NCBI GenBank assembly: GCA_965217825.1
Contig: OZ244571.1
Coordinates: forward strand, 4,154,001-4,218,000
DNA from: VXNE01 sp965217825
GTDB taxonomy: Bacteria; Pseudomonadota; Gammaproteobacteria; Pseudomonadales; Azotimanducaceae
Direction: 5' to 3'
DNA length: 64,000 bases
Part shown: positions 54,387 through 62,916 of the stretch, in pieces
Layout of the letters: the number at the start of each line of letters is the position of its first letter
Numbering within the stretch: position 1 is the first letter of the stretch
The notes under the pieces: model-generated
What the model was told of the DNA's origin: nothing
The model's input: only the letters and a program-made list of their open reading frames with translations
Database searches by the model: none
Translations under genes and position numbers: made by a program

Positions 54387-55409
54387 CTACGCGGCTTGTT
54401 CCATAAGCGGGTCGTATTCTCCAAGCGTCGCGGCACCGTTGAGGCGCGCCCGTAACGCGAGCTGGCGCTGCGCCTCCACGGCGTTCTCGGCTTTGCCGTC
54501 CCAGGCCCTGAGTGCGGGATCCTGCAACGCCCGCCCGTAGGAGAAGCTCAACCGCCACGGCATGTCGGCGCCGCTTGCGTTCATCGCGTTCAAGCGCACC
54601 GTGGACTGCAACGCCGTCTGCCCGCCAGACAGGAACACCACGCCAGGCAGGGCTGCGGGAACCGTGTCCCGTAGACAGTCGATCGTCTTTTCCGCGATCT
54701 TCTCGTCGCCGGCCTGGACGGAACAGTCCGAGCCCGATAACACCATTGACGCCTTGAGCACGGTCCCTTCGAGGTGGACATTCTGACGGGCAAGCGCGGA
54801 AAACAACGCACCGAGTGTCGCCCGCGAGGCGAAGTCGCATGTCTCGATGTCGTGGGCGCCGTCGATCAACACTTCCGGCTCGACGATGGGAACGATGCCC
54901 GCGTCCTGGCAGAAAGACGCATACAGCGCAAGCGCCCACATGTTCGCTTCGATGCAGGCGCTGGTCGGAATGCCATCGCCAATCGTGATCACCGCCCGCC
55001 ACTTGGCGAACCGCGCGCCGAGATCGCGATATTCGATCAGCCGCTCGGCGAGTCCGTCGAGGCCCTGCGTGTACTTTTCTCCCGCGTGCAGCGGCATGTC
55101 GAGCGTACCCTTGTCGACCTTGATGCCCGGAATACTGCCCGCTGTCGTAATGATGTCGGGGAATCTGTTTCCGGTATCGGACGCCTGGCGGATGGTTTCG
55201 TCGAAAAGAATATAGCCGGACAAGTGCTCGGCGGCGCCCGGCGCAGTGATCAGCAGCCCGCGGTACGCGCGACGGCTACTTTCGTTGCAATCCACGCCTA
55301 TGGAATCGAACCGGCGCTTGCAGGTCGGGTGACTCTCATCTATCGCGAGAATGCCTCGGCCCGGTGCCACCATGGCGTTCGCAGTCTCTTCCAGCTTCTG
55401 CAGGTTCAT
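54387..55409 (-). CDS. Fructose-bisphosphate aldolase, class I
   Basis: A 340-residue Schiff-base aldolase of glycolysis/gluconeogenesis: NAMVAPGRGILAIDESHPTC, YRGLLITAPGAAEHLSGYIL, RFAKWRAVITIGDGIPTSAC, VPIVEPEVLIDGAHDIETCD, and HLEGTVLKASMVLSGSDCSV with the active-site Lys. RLSFSYGRALQDPALRAWDG closes the site. ATG at 55409 has AAGGAGT upstream. pgk lies at 61647 but in a separate group. Class I rather than class II aldolase is less common in Pseudomonadota. Intact. Confidence 0.92.
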   Translation of the reverse strand: MNLQKLEETANAMVAPGRGILAIDESHPTCKRRFDSIGVDCNESSRRAYRGLLITAPGAAEHLSGYILFDETIRQASDTGNRFPDIITTAGSIPGIKVDKGTLDMPLHAGEKYTQGLDGLAERLIEYRDLGARFAKWRAVITIGDGIPTSACIEANMWALALYASFCQDAGIVPIVEPEVLIDGAHDIETCDFASRATLGALFSALARQNVHLEGTVLKASMVLSGSDCSVQAGDEKIAEKTIDCLRDTVPAALPGVVFLSGGQTALQSTVRLNAMNASGADMPWRLSFSYGRALQDPALRAWDGKAENAVEAQRQLALRARLNGAATLGEYDPLMEQAA

Positions 55410-55632
55410 GCTCCACTCCTTGTTCCGTGCTCGCCCATCGCGCGTTGCTGCCAGTATATCTTCGCCGGACGGCACTTGGGGTAGCGCGGACGCGGCATCG
55501 GCCTCCCGGCTGACAGATGGCGTACCATGTCGCCATCACCCCGAGATCGGCGACGGCCGGTTCGAACAACACCGGTCGTCGGATGACGCACCGGTGGCAT
55601 TCAAGAATCCTGAAACGGAAAGGGGACCGACA

Positions 55633-55809
55633 ATGCCTGACCTGCCGACATACGTGCTGGAGCGGGAATTACATGCGCCGCGCTCGCCGGCATGGATCGG
55701 GGCTGGAGCGCCGGCATGGAACTGCTTGCGGAGCTGTGGGCCGAGTTACAGGCCTGAGCCGATCACGGTGTACGGGATGGGGCCGGAAGGACCAAAACCA
55801 TGGAGATGA
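55633..55809 (+). CDS. Small hypothetical protein upstream of STAS gene
   Basis: A 58-residue frame, DLPTYVLERELHAPRSPAWI onward. AAAGGGGACCGACA precedes the ATG, and the stop overlaps the start of the STAS gene by ten bases. The start LPTYVLEREL is reminiscent of DUF4242-like proteins, but the rest does not fit, so it could be a scrap or a leader peptide coupling translation. The gap 55410-55799 holds nothing else. Confidence 0.3.
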   Translation: MPDLPTYVLERELHAPRSPAWIGAGAPAWNCLRSCGPSYRPEPITVYGMGPEGPKPWR

Positions 55810-56141
55810 GCACGGATAGGCAAGACGACGTCTTGTCCATCCGGGTGGTCGGCCGCATCGATGGTTCCAATGCCATCGCGTTCCAGGAAGCGACGCGAAC
55901 CGCGGTCGAGGGCCGCGACCGCGCCATGATCATGGACTGTGAAGAACTCAGTTACGTTAGCAGCGCAGGTCTTCGCGCTGTTCTCATGACCGCCAAGACC
56001 CTGTCGAATCGGGACGTGCGATTCGCGCTCTGCGCCCTGTCGGATCACGTCCTGGAGATCTTCGAGAAAAGCGGCTTCGACAAGATCATCGCAATACACC
56101 AGTCGAAAGCGGAGGCGCTCCTTTCCCTCAACGGCCGATGA
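55800..56141 (+). CDS. STAS-domain anti-sigma factor antagonist
   Basis: A 113-residue protein: VLSIRVVGRIDGSNAIAFQE, RDRAMIMDCEELSYVSSAGL (D-C...YVSSAGLR; the second Ser is the usual phosphorylation site) and KSGFDKIIAIHQSKAEALLS. This is the SpoIIAA/RsbV type that releases a sigma factor or regulator when dephosphorylated. No kinase or phosphatase partner is next to it. Intact. Confidence 0.9.
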   Translation: MEMSTDRQDDVLSIRVVGRIDGSNAIAFQEATRTAVEGRDRAMIMDCEELSYVSSAGLRAVLMTAKTLSNRDVRFALCALSDHVLEIFEKSGFDKIIAIHQSKAEALLSLNGR

Positions 56142-56161
56142 GAGTCGCGAAACTGGAGCGC

Positions 56162-57106
56162 TCAGGTACAAATCGCCTTGTGCGCCTGATGCACAAGCGC
56201 TCGGCCCGCGCGAGTCGCCGCCTCGGCGACTAGATCAATCCATCGCTGGCCGTGAGAGGCGACGCGGTGGACCAGACCGATCCGGCGCGAAGGTTCGGGT
56301 GAGGCGAAACGGAGAAAGTGCAGGCCAGGCGATGCCGCGTGTTCGCAAAGTGCGGCCGTTTCGGGAAGAAGCGCAAGCCCCGCGCCGCTCGCGACAAGTC
56401 TTGACAGCGTGGCGAGCGACTCCGTTCCGCGATGCACTTCCTGCATGCGCCACATCAGACTGGCACCCAGCACCTGGTCGGCGAAACAGTGATTGTTTCC
56501 AAGCGTCAGTAGCGGCCCGATGTCGGCCCGCGCCAGATCCGCCGGCCGCAGGTCGTCGCCCAGGGCGCGGCGGATCGAAGCAAGTCGCTCGGCCCGGCCA
56601 GCCAGCAAAAAGCAGTCCTCAAACAGTTCTCGCTCGGGAAGCTCCAGTATTCCGAGCGGCAGGGAGACGATGGCGGCGTCGAGACGACCGGCGACAAGAC
56701 CCGAAACGAGATCCTGGCCCGGGGCTTCCTCGATTTCGAGCTCAACGCGAGGCGAAGCGACCTGCAAACGTTCCAGGATTCCCGGAAGCAGATAAGGAGC
56801 GACCGTGGAGACTACCCCAACGGCAACGCGAAGCGGTCCCTCCTCGAAACGTTTCCCCATCGTCTCGAGAAGCAATGTCTCGTCCAGGATTCTGAGCGTT
56901 TGCTCGTGGGCTTCGCGGCCGAGCCGGGTGAGAAGGAAAGCGCGACTCTCCCGCTCGACCAACCGCCCGCCTAGCGATGTCTCGAGTTCGCGGATCTGGA
57001 GCGACAGCGCCGGCTGCGACACATGAACGCTTTCGGCCGCACGGCTGAATGAAGTGTGTTCGACCAACGCCTGAAAATAGCGTAACTGACGCAAGGTGAC
57101 GGCCAT
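56162..57106 (-). CDS. LysR-family regulator, OxyR-like
   Basis: A 314-residue regulator: MAVTLRQLRYFQALVEHTSF and SRAAESVHVSQPALSLQIRE (helix-turn-helix). The effector domain has LLTLGNNHCFADQVLGASLM, which aligns with the redox loop GHCLRDQALGxC of OxyR. The first (peroxidatic) Cys is there but the second position is Ser/Leu rather than Cys. A separate Cys lies in ETAALCEHAASPG. So it may sense oxidation through one Cys. ATG at 57106. No peroxidase gene adjoins in the window. Confidence 0.85.
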   Translation of the reverse strand: MAVTLRQLRYFQALVEHTSFSRAAESVHVSQPALSLQIRELETSLGGRLVERESRAFLLTRLGREAHEQTLRILDETLLLETMGKRFEEGPLRVAVGVVSTVAPYLLPGILERLQVASPRVELEIEEAPGQDLVSGLVAGRLDAAIVSLPLGILELPERELFEDCFLLAGRAERLASIRRALGDDLRPADLARADIGPLLTLGNNHCFADQVLGASLMWRMQEVHRGTESLATLSRLVASGAGLALLPETAALCEHAASPGLHFLRFASPEPSRRIGLVHRVASHGQRWIDLVAEAATRAGRALVHQAHKAICT

Positions 57107-57303
57107 ATCTTCATCCCTATCGGCCCGAACGCCGCAAACCGGCGTGTCCGAGCGCGAGATTGACTTCTTGGGTACCGGCTTCATGCCGGAGGAGGCCTAA
57201 TTTGCCAGCACCCCATGATAATTTCCAATACCGTTTTCTTCAGTTACGGATAATAAATTCTTATCTTGCGATGTGTTACCACCTGGTCCGCATTTGTCTG
57301 CGC

Positions 57304-57432
57304 CTTCACCTCGGCGGCGGTGCCATGCCTTTCTTGCGAAGTTCTTCGATCACCTGATCCGTCTTCCCGAGATGCTCGAGGCCCATGCCGCACAGGACAT
57401 CGTCGGCTTTGCTGAACGGGATGTTGGTGTAG
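57304..57432. repeat. 129-bp direct repeat, left copy (flanks the Fic gene)
   Basis: About 90 percent identical to 59156-59283 in the same orientation; both begin CTTCACCTCGGCGG and end GATGTTGGTGTA. On the minus strand both encode the same small peptide end (SKADxVLxGMGLEHLGKTDQ). This left copy has no start codon in frame. Confidence 0.85.
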
Positions 57433-57545
57433 GTGGTGATCTCGACTCGGTTTCGCAGAGCACGAGGAATGAAGGTTGGATCTTTGGGCTACGCGACTAC
57501 ATCGGCAGATGGAATTAGTGACGGAGTTGGCACGGAAGCGCAGGG

Positions 57546-57836
57546 TCAGTCGCAAGCGGATTTCGGATATTGTGCATTGTCTCCATGACATTCCCACCAT
57601 ATCTTGTCTGCCTTGATAATGCCTTCGGCGTCTGGCGCCCAAAGGCGGTACTGGACCTCGTCGGTAGCATTACCGAAAAAGACAGGGGAACGCATGGCGC
57701 GAGGAAAAATCGAGAGGCCGGGTTTGATCGGAATGCAAACGCGGTCGGCGGAGCCACAACTGGCTACGAGGCCGAGTTGTGGGAGATAGCCGATGCCGGG
57801 GGGCAAGGCGCGTGCCGATATCTCCATAAAGCGCTG
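57546..57836 (-). pseudogene. Possible C-terminal remnant of an unknown gene
   Basis: An open minus-strand stretch reading RVCIPIKPGLSIFPRAMRSP and VQYRLWAPDAEGIIKADKIW, ending at a stop at 57546. The amino-acid composition looks like a real protein rather than a shadow, but I do not recognise it and it has no proper start (the frame overlaps the Fic gene start). The stretch 57107-57836 otherwise contains only the left direct repeat. Confidence 0.3.
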
Positions 57837-58950
57837 ATGGCACCGGTCCGTTATCACCAAGGAAAGTTCCCACCCGACAGCCGTCTGGATTGGCCGAAGC
57901 TGATCCCGCTCCTCGGCACCACGGCGGCAGCCGTCGCCCGTTACGATGGGATGCTCGCAGCCATTCCAAACCCCGACGTTCTGCTGGCACCTTTGACCAC
58001 CCAAGAGGCGGTGCTTTCCTCGCGGATCGAGAGTACGCAGGCCACCATGGGAGGTGCTCGCGTTCGAGGCCGGACGGGAACCCGACTCGCCCGCCCGGCG
58101 AGAGGACATCAACGAAGTACTCAACTATCGCACCGCCATGCGGACGGCAGAAGAGTTGCTAAAGGATTTGCCGTTATCGCAGCGGGTCATCCGCGCGGCG
58201 CACTCCGTACTGATTGCAGGTGTACGCGGTGCAAGCAAGTCGCCCGGCGAATATCGGCGCATTCCCAACTGGATCGGAACATCCGGTTGCGCCATTGATG
58301 ACGCCACATTCGTGCCGATCGCGGCGGACAGGCTCCCGGACGCGATGAGCGCTTGGGAGCGCTATATCCATGACGACATCCCCGACCGGCTGGTGCAGCT
58401 TGCCGTTCTGCATGCCGAGTTCGAGGCGCTGCACCCATTTCTGGACGGCAACGGGCGCTTGGGGCGCATGCTGGTGCCATTGTTCCTGTGGACACACGAT
58501 CTCATCCGGTCACCCATGTTCTACATAAGCGCCTATTTCGAGGCTCGGCGCAGCGCGTACTATGACGGTCTGCTGGCCGTCTCGCGCGACGACGATTGGA
58601 CCGGCTGGTGCCGGTTCTTTCTCGAAGCGGTGCGGGCGCAGGCCGAGGACAATCTGACCAAGACCAGCGGCATTCTCGACTTGTACGAAGACATGAAGGA
58701 TCGCGTGGCGAAGATGACCCGTTCGCAATACGCCATTCGCGCTCTGGACTGGATATTCGAACGACCAATCTTCCGTTCCACCGACTTCATGGCCGCCGCA
58801 GACATCCCCAGACCCTCGGCGCAGCGGATTCTGGGCGTGTTGCGTGAAGGTGGAATTCTGCGGGTGATCGTACCAGGGAGTGGTCGGCGAGCGACCGTTC
58901 TCGTGTTCCCCGCTCTGCTGAATATTGCGGAAGGGCAAGAAGTGTTTTGA
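57837..58950 (+). pseudogene. fic: Fic-domain protein (AMPylator), frameshifted
   Basis: A Fic/DOC-type protein of about 370 codons. The first frame reads MAPVRYHQGKFPPDSRLDWP and VLSSRIESTQATMG, containing the S-x-x-x-E-(G/N/S) inhibitory helix. Near 58048 two bases are missing, and the rest continues in another frame: VLAFEAGREPDSPARREDIN and the catalytic HPFLDGNGRLGRM (58433-58471), then a winged-helix end (SAQRILGVLREGGILRVIVP). A GTG at 58054 could restart a product that keeps the catalytic loop but loses the inhibitory helix. Flanked by 129-bp direct repeats. Confidence 0.8.
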
Positions 58951-59026
58951 CGCTCACCAACGATGCAAAAGCGACTTTGACGCTCAGTTTATGGTAGAAA
59001 TGAGCGATAAAAGACCTTGACGCTCA
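58947..59026 (+). repeat. Three direct TTGACGCTCA repeats
   Basis: TTGACGCTCA at 58947-58956, 58977-58986 and 59017-59026, spaced 30 and 40 bp, close to whole helical turns. The first overlaps the Fic stop codon. A reversed TGAGCG lies at 59001-59006. The pattern fits a regulator-binding array. Confidence 0.75.
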
Positions 59027-59155
59027 CATGCGAGCGACTAACGATGATTGAGCGGGTGCATCTGGTGCCGAAGCATGATTGTACGATTGCGGCGGACGCC
59101 GTGCGTAACTGAGGTTTCGTTAACGCATTCCCGGCCTCATCGGTCCTCCGACCCG

Positions 59156-59283
59156 CTTCACCTCGGCGGTGGTGCCATGCCTTTCTTGCGTAGTTTTTCG
59201 ATCGCCTGATCCGTCTTCCCGAGATGCTCGAGGCCCATGCCGCGTAGGACATGGTCAGCTTTGCTGAACTGGATGTTGGTGTA
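59156..59283. repeat. 129-bp direct repeat, right copy
   Basis: Partner of 57304-57432; carries the same small coding end on the minus strand. The rest of the gap 58951-59294 contains the TTGACGCTCA array and no other recognisable feature. Confidence 0.85.
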
Positions 59284-59292
59284 CATGGCCAT
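59158..59292 (-). CDS. Small hypothetical protein (44 residues)
   Basis: MAMYTNIQFSKADHVLRGMG then LEHLGKTDQAIEKLRKKGMA. Complete small frame with ATG at 59292, in the same strand and just downstream of the GlcD-like oxidase stop (59295). The recurrence of the peptide at 57304-57432 (without a start) suggests it is the end of a gene that was duplicated or carried with the Fic locus. Family not recognised. Confidence 0.4.
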   Translation of the reverse strand: MAMYTNIQFSKADHVLRGMGLEHLGKTDQAIEKLRKKGMAPPPR

Positions 59293-59294
59293 GC

Positions 59295-60665
59295 TCACGG
59301 TGCAAGCAACTTCCCGGGATTCATCACGCCCTTTGGATCGAACACGGCTTTCACTTGCCGCATCAAGTCTATCTCCCGGGGACTGCGGGAATAGTGCAGG
59401 AAGTCGCGTTTCAAGAGACCGACGCCGTGCTCGGCGGAGATGCTGCCGCGGCGATTCCTGATCGCCTCGAACAGGGCCGGGCTGATCCTGTGGCAACGCT
59501 CGTAGAAGGCGTCGATGGCGAGGTTCTCGGGTTTCAGGATATTGAGATGCAGGTTGCCGTCGCCGATGTGACCGAACCAGCACACCTCGAGGTCGGGATA
59601 GTGCGCCCCGACCAATCGGTCGATATCGTCGAGGAAGGCGGGCACATCGGAAACGCGCACCGCGATGTCGTTCTTGTAAGGCGTAAAGGGGGCAATGCTT
59701 TCCGTAATGCCTTCTCGCAAGGCCCACAGGGACTGCGCTTGCGCATCTGATCGGCTGATGACGCCGTCGCCGACCCAACCCCGCTCCACAACGGTTTCGA
59801 ACGCGCCGAGCGCGGCCTCTTCGTCGTCCGCATCGAACTCGATCAGCGCATAGAAGTTCGCCGCCTGCGCGAACGGACGCGATACCTCCCGGTGGCTAAG
59901 CACCTTGGTCAGGGCAAGCTCGGAGAAGAACTCGAAGGCGGAGACATTCAGAACACGCTGGAAACCTTGCAGGACGTTCAGAAAATCAGCAAAGCGGTCG
60001 ATCGCGAGCACCATGACCCGCGCCGGCGCAGGCGCGGGCAACAGGCGCATGTCCGCCTGCACGACGAAACCGAGGGTACCTTCCGCGCCGATGAAGAGGT
60101 GACGGAGGTCATAGCCCGTCGCGTTCTTCACCAGGCCGTTATTGCACTCAAGCACATCACCGGCGCCGGTGACGACGGTTAGTCCGGCGACCCAATCCCG
60201 CGTCAACCCGTAGCGGATCACCTTGATGCCGCCGGCATTGGTCGAGACGTTGCCGCCGATCTGGCTCGACCCGCTCGACGCGAAATCCACCGGATAGAAC
60301 AGGTCGCGCTCCGCCGCGTATTCCTGCAGCGTCTGCGTCACGACACCGGCCTCGCACCGCACGATTCGGTCCGCCCCATTGAAGTCGAGCACGCGGTTCA
60401 TGCGATCGAACGAAACCACGATTTCGCCGTTCGACGCCACGGCGCCGCCCGACAATCCCGTGCGTCCGCCCGACGGAACCAGGTGCAGGCCATGCGCATT
60501 GGCGAGCCGCGTCACCGCCACGACATCGTCGATGGACTGCGGGAACACGACCGCGCTTGGCGCGACCGTGAAAGCGCGCGTCCAGTCCCCGCCCCACGCG
60601 GCCAAATCCTCCGGGGCCGTCTTGACGCGAGTCGGAGTGAATATTTCCTCTAGTGCGCGTTGCAT
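59295..60665 (-). CDS. FAD-linked 2-hydroxyacid dehydrogenase (GlcD/D-lactate dehydrogenase type)
   Basis: A 456-residue flavoenzyme oxidising D-2-hydroxyacids such as D-lactate, glycolate or 2-hydroxyglutarate. VVFPQSIDDVVAVTRLANAH, VPSGGRTGLSGGAVASNGEI (FAD binding), SSQIGGNVSTNAGGIKVIRY, LFIGAEGTLGFVVQADMRLL, and the C-terminal SISAEHGVGLLKRDFLHYSR with DPKGVMNPGK are characteristic. ATG at 60665 begins MQRALEEIFTP; a longer frame has no similarity. Intact. Confidence 0.9.
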   Translation of the reverse strand: MQRALEEIFTPTRVKTAPEDLAAWGGDWTRAFTVAPSAVVFPQSIDDVVAVTRLANAHGLHLVPSGGRTGLSGGAVASNGEIVVSFDRMNRVLDFNGADRIVRCEAGVVTQTLQEYAAERDLFYPVDFASSGSSQIGGNVSTNAGGIKVIRYGLTRDWVAGLTVVTGAGDVLECNNGLVKNATGYDLRHLFIGAEGTLGFVVQADMRLLPAPAPARVMVLAIDRFADFLNVLQGFQRVLNVSAFEFFSELALTKVLSHREVSRPFAQAANFYALIEFDADDEEAALGAFETVVERGWVGDGVISRSDAQAQSLWALREGITESIAPFTPYKNDIAVRVSDVPAFLDDIDRLVGAHYPDLEVCWFGHIGDGNLHLNILKPENLAIDAFYERCHRISPALFEAIRNRRGSISAEHGVGLLKRDFLHYSRSPREIDLMRQVKAVFDPKGVMNPGKLLAP

Positions 60666-60787
60666 GCTGTCGATGCGCGTCGCAAGCCTTCTTGCCGCGC
60701 GCCGCCGGCCCTCGCGAACCCCGTTGTCCGCAGCATAAACCCACAATCCAGCACCGTGAAACCTCCCATGGTCGACGAGTGAGGCAC

Positions 60788-61657
60788 TTACAGGTGAGCG
60801 TCGAAGAAACGCCACATCTGCTGTCGAATCTCCTCCGTCTCGTTGACCAGGTGATGTCGCGCCTCCGGAATTTCGAGCAGTTCCATGTCATAGATACGTT
60901 GCAGCACGGGAATGTTGTAGGCACCATCAACGGTCATATCCCGCCCACCCTGCACCACCAGCGGCCGCAGGGACGATGGCTCGCTGGTCTCGAAGCGGTG
61001 CATCCACTCGACCATGGCCGTCACCCACTGCACCGGCAGTCGGCGGCATTGCAGCGGATCCTTGCGCAACAATTCGATGAACTCCGGGTTCTCCGTGTTG
61101 TTCACCCAACCGCGACCGACGCTGCCGACGAGATGCTTCGCCACCATGTATACGAATCGGTTTGCGCGCCAGTTCGTCGGCCGCACCAGGGGCGCGAGCA
61201 ATGCGGTGCCGACGAAGGCGCGGGAGGCGGGCCGCGCGGCGTACCGCATCAGCACAGCCGCGCCCATGCTCTGGCCGACCGCGCACACGGGTTCGAGCAA
61301 GCGGTCACGCGCCGCGTCCAGGACCGTTTCAAACGCGTCGACGTAGTGATCGAACGACTCGATGCTGGCCGCCGCCCCGGTAGACAGGCCGTGGCCCTGT
61401 TGATCGTAGGCGAGCACGCGGCGACCGGTGCCCAGCAGATAACGGATGAGATGGCCGTACAGGCCGACGTGGTCGTAGTAGCCATGCACTACAACGGCGG
61501 TACCCCTCGGCGTTCCAGCCGGTTCGAACACCTGTGCGGCCAGCCGCTGATCCCCGTGCGGAACCAGAAAGAAGTCCTGCTTGAGATCGAGATCGAAGAA
61601 GCCGCGGTACGCGGCTCCGAATCCCCACTCCCGGCGGTAGTCGCCTTCACCGCGCAC
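60788..61657 (-). CDS. Alpha/beta hydrolase (monoacylglycerol-lipase-like)
   Basis: A 289-residue serine hydrolase: GTAVVVHGYYDHVGLYGHLI (oxyanion HG), VLAYDQQGHGLSTGAAASIE, CAVGQSMGAAVLMRYAARPA (nucleophile GQSMG), LRPLVVQGGRDMTVDGAYNI (acid Asp) and EARHHLVNETEEI (His). It starts with GTG at 61657, overlapping the pgk end by 11 bases, so it is in the pgk transcript. Substrate unknown; lysophospholipase or lipase is likely. Confidence 0.85.
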   Translation of the reverse strand: MRGEGDYRREWGFGAAYRGFFDLDLKQDFFLVPHGDQRLAAQVFEPAGTPRGTAVVVHGYYDHVGLYGHLIRYLLGTGRRVLAYDQQGHGLSTGAAASIESFDHYVDAFETVLDAARDRLLEPVCAVGQSMGAAVLMRYAARPASRAFVGTALLAPLVRPTNWRANRFVYMVAKHLVGSVGRGWVNNTENPEFIELLRKDPLQCRRLPVQWVTAMVEWMHRFETSEPSSLRPLVVQGGRDMTVDGAYNIPVLQRIYDMELLEIPEARHHLVNETEEIRQQMWRFFDAHL

Positions 61658-62807
61658 GTGCTTTGAGGATCTCGACGGCCGGAAGCGTTCCACTCTGTAC
61701 GAACTCCAGGAACGCGCCGCCGCCGGTGGAGATGTAGGAAATGCCCTCGCGAACACCATACTTGTCGATCGCGGCAATGGTGTCGCCGCCGCCAGCAATG
61801 GAAAATGCCTTTGCCGCAGCCACGCCTTCGGCAATCAATCGAGTGCCTTCGCCGAACTGGTCGAATTCGAACACGCCGAGGGGACCGTTCCAGATGATCG
61901 TGCCGGCGTCGGCGAGACCGTCGCGCCAGGCGCGCGATGTGCCGGGTCCGATGTCGAGGATCATGTCGCCCTCCTCCACTTCCGCCGGACGGCGAAGAAC
62001 GGCGGGAATGTGCGCGTCGATGGCAGGCGCAGTCATGACGTCCACCGGTAGCGGCACGTTCACACGCGTCGCAATACGGCGCGCCGTCTCCGCCAGCGAT
62101 GCCTCCGCCAGCGACGCACCTACCGGTCTTCCCGCCGCGAGGGCAAACGTGTTGGCGATGCCGCCGCCGACGATGATCCGGTCCGCGACGTCCGCCAGCG
62201 ATTCCAGCAACGCGAGCTTCGTCGACACCTTGGCACCGCCGACGATCGCCACCAACGGCCGCGCCGGCGACTCAAGCGCGCGGCCCAGCGCCGTGAGCTC
62301 CGCTGTCAGCAATGGCCCGGCGCACACCGCCGGGGCGTATTTCGCAACACCGTGGGTCGATGCATGCGCGCGATGGGCTGTCGCGAATGCGTCCATCACG
62401 AACAGGTCGCAAAGATCTGCCAACGCCTGTGCCAGGCCGTCTTCGTTCGCCCCTTCACCCGGCTCGAAGCGCACGTTCTCCAGCAGGGCCACGTCGCCTG
62501 GCGCCACATCCACGCCGCCGCGCCAGTCACGGACGACAGGAACGGCGCAGCCGAGCGCTCGCGCCACGTGTTCTGCCACCGGCGCCAGGGATAGCTCGGG
62601 ATCGAAATCGCCTTCCGTCGGTCGGCCCAGGTGTGACATGACGATCACCGCGGCACCGCGCTCGATGCATGTTCGAATCGTCGGCAAGGCCGCTACGATC
62701 CGGGCATCGTTGGCGATCGCGCCGCCGCTCAAGGGAATGTTGAAGTCCTCCCGGATGAGCACCCGCTTGCCGGATAACGAATGGTCGTTGAGTTGCGGGA
62801 GTTCCAC
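61647..62807 (-). CDS. pgk: Phosphoglycerate kinase
   Basis: A 386-residue glycolytic kinase: DHSLSGKRVLIREDFNIPLS, VIVMSHLGRPTEGDFDPELS, GDVALLENVRFEPGEGANED, PLVAIVGGAKVSTKLALLES, IIVGGGIANTFALAAGRPVG, and SIAGGGDTIAAIDKYGVREG with the GGG loop and ISTGGGAFLEFVQSGTLPAV. GTG at 62807 is my choice; GTG at 62822 would start inside palindromic repeat copy E, which abuts the 5' end. The downstream hydrolase overlaps its stop. Intact. Confidence 0.93.
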   Translation of the reverse strand: MELPQLNDHSLSGKRVLIREDFNIPLSGGAIANDARIVAALPTIRTCIERGAAVIVMSHLGRPTEGDFDPELSLAPVAEHVARALGCAVPVVRDWRGGVDVAPGDVALLENVRFEPGEGANEDGLAQALADLCDLFVMDAFATAHRAHASTHGVAKYAPAVCAGPLLTAELTALGRALESPARPLVAIVGGAKVSTKLALLESLADVADRIIVGGGIANTFALAAGRPVGASLAEASLAETARRIATRVNVPLPVDVMTAPAIDAHIPAVLRRPAEVEEGDMILDIGPGTSRAWRDGLADAGTIIWNGPLGVFEFDQFGEGTRLIAEGVAAAKAFSIAGGGDTIAAIDKYGVREGISYISTGGGAFLEFVQSGTLPAVEILKARAR

Positions 62808-62813
62808 TAGCGA

Positions 62814-62900
62814 GTGCCCCACAGCCGGCGCTTTCCGTCTCGTTTTTTCTTTCTAGCGAGGGGTGCCACCTCGCGCTCCCCGGCCGAAGGCTCCGTTGGA
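62814..62900 (+). repeat. Dispersed palindromic element, copy E (long type, partial, reversed)
   Basis: Reads GTGCCCCACAGCCGGCG then GCGAGGGGTGCCACCTCGCG and CTCCCCGGCCGAAGGCTCCG, which matches the reverse complement of copy C. The outer palindrome is absent. It lies at the pgk start and faces copy D 90 bp away in opposite orientation. Confidence 0.75.
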
Positions 62901-62916
62901 AGGGGTGCCACCTCCA

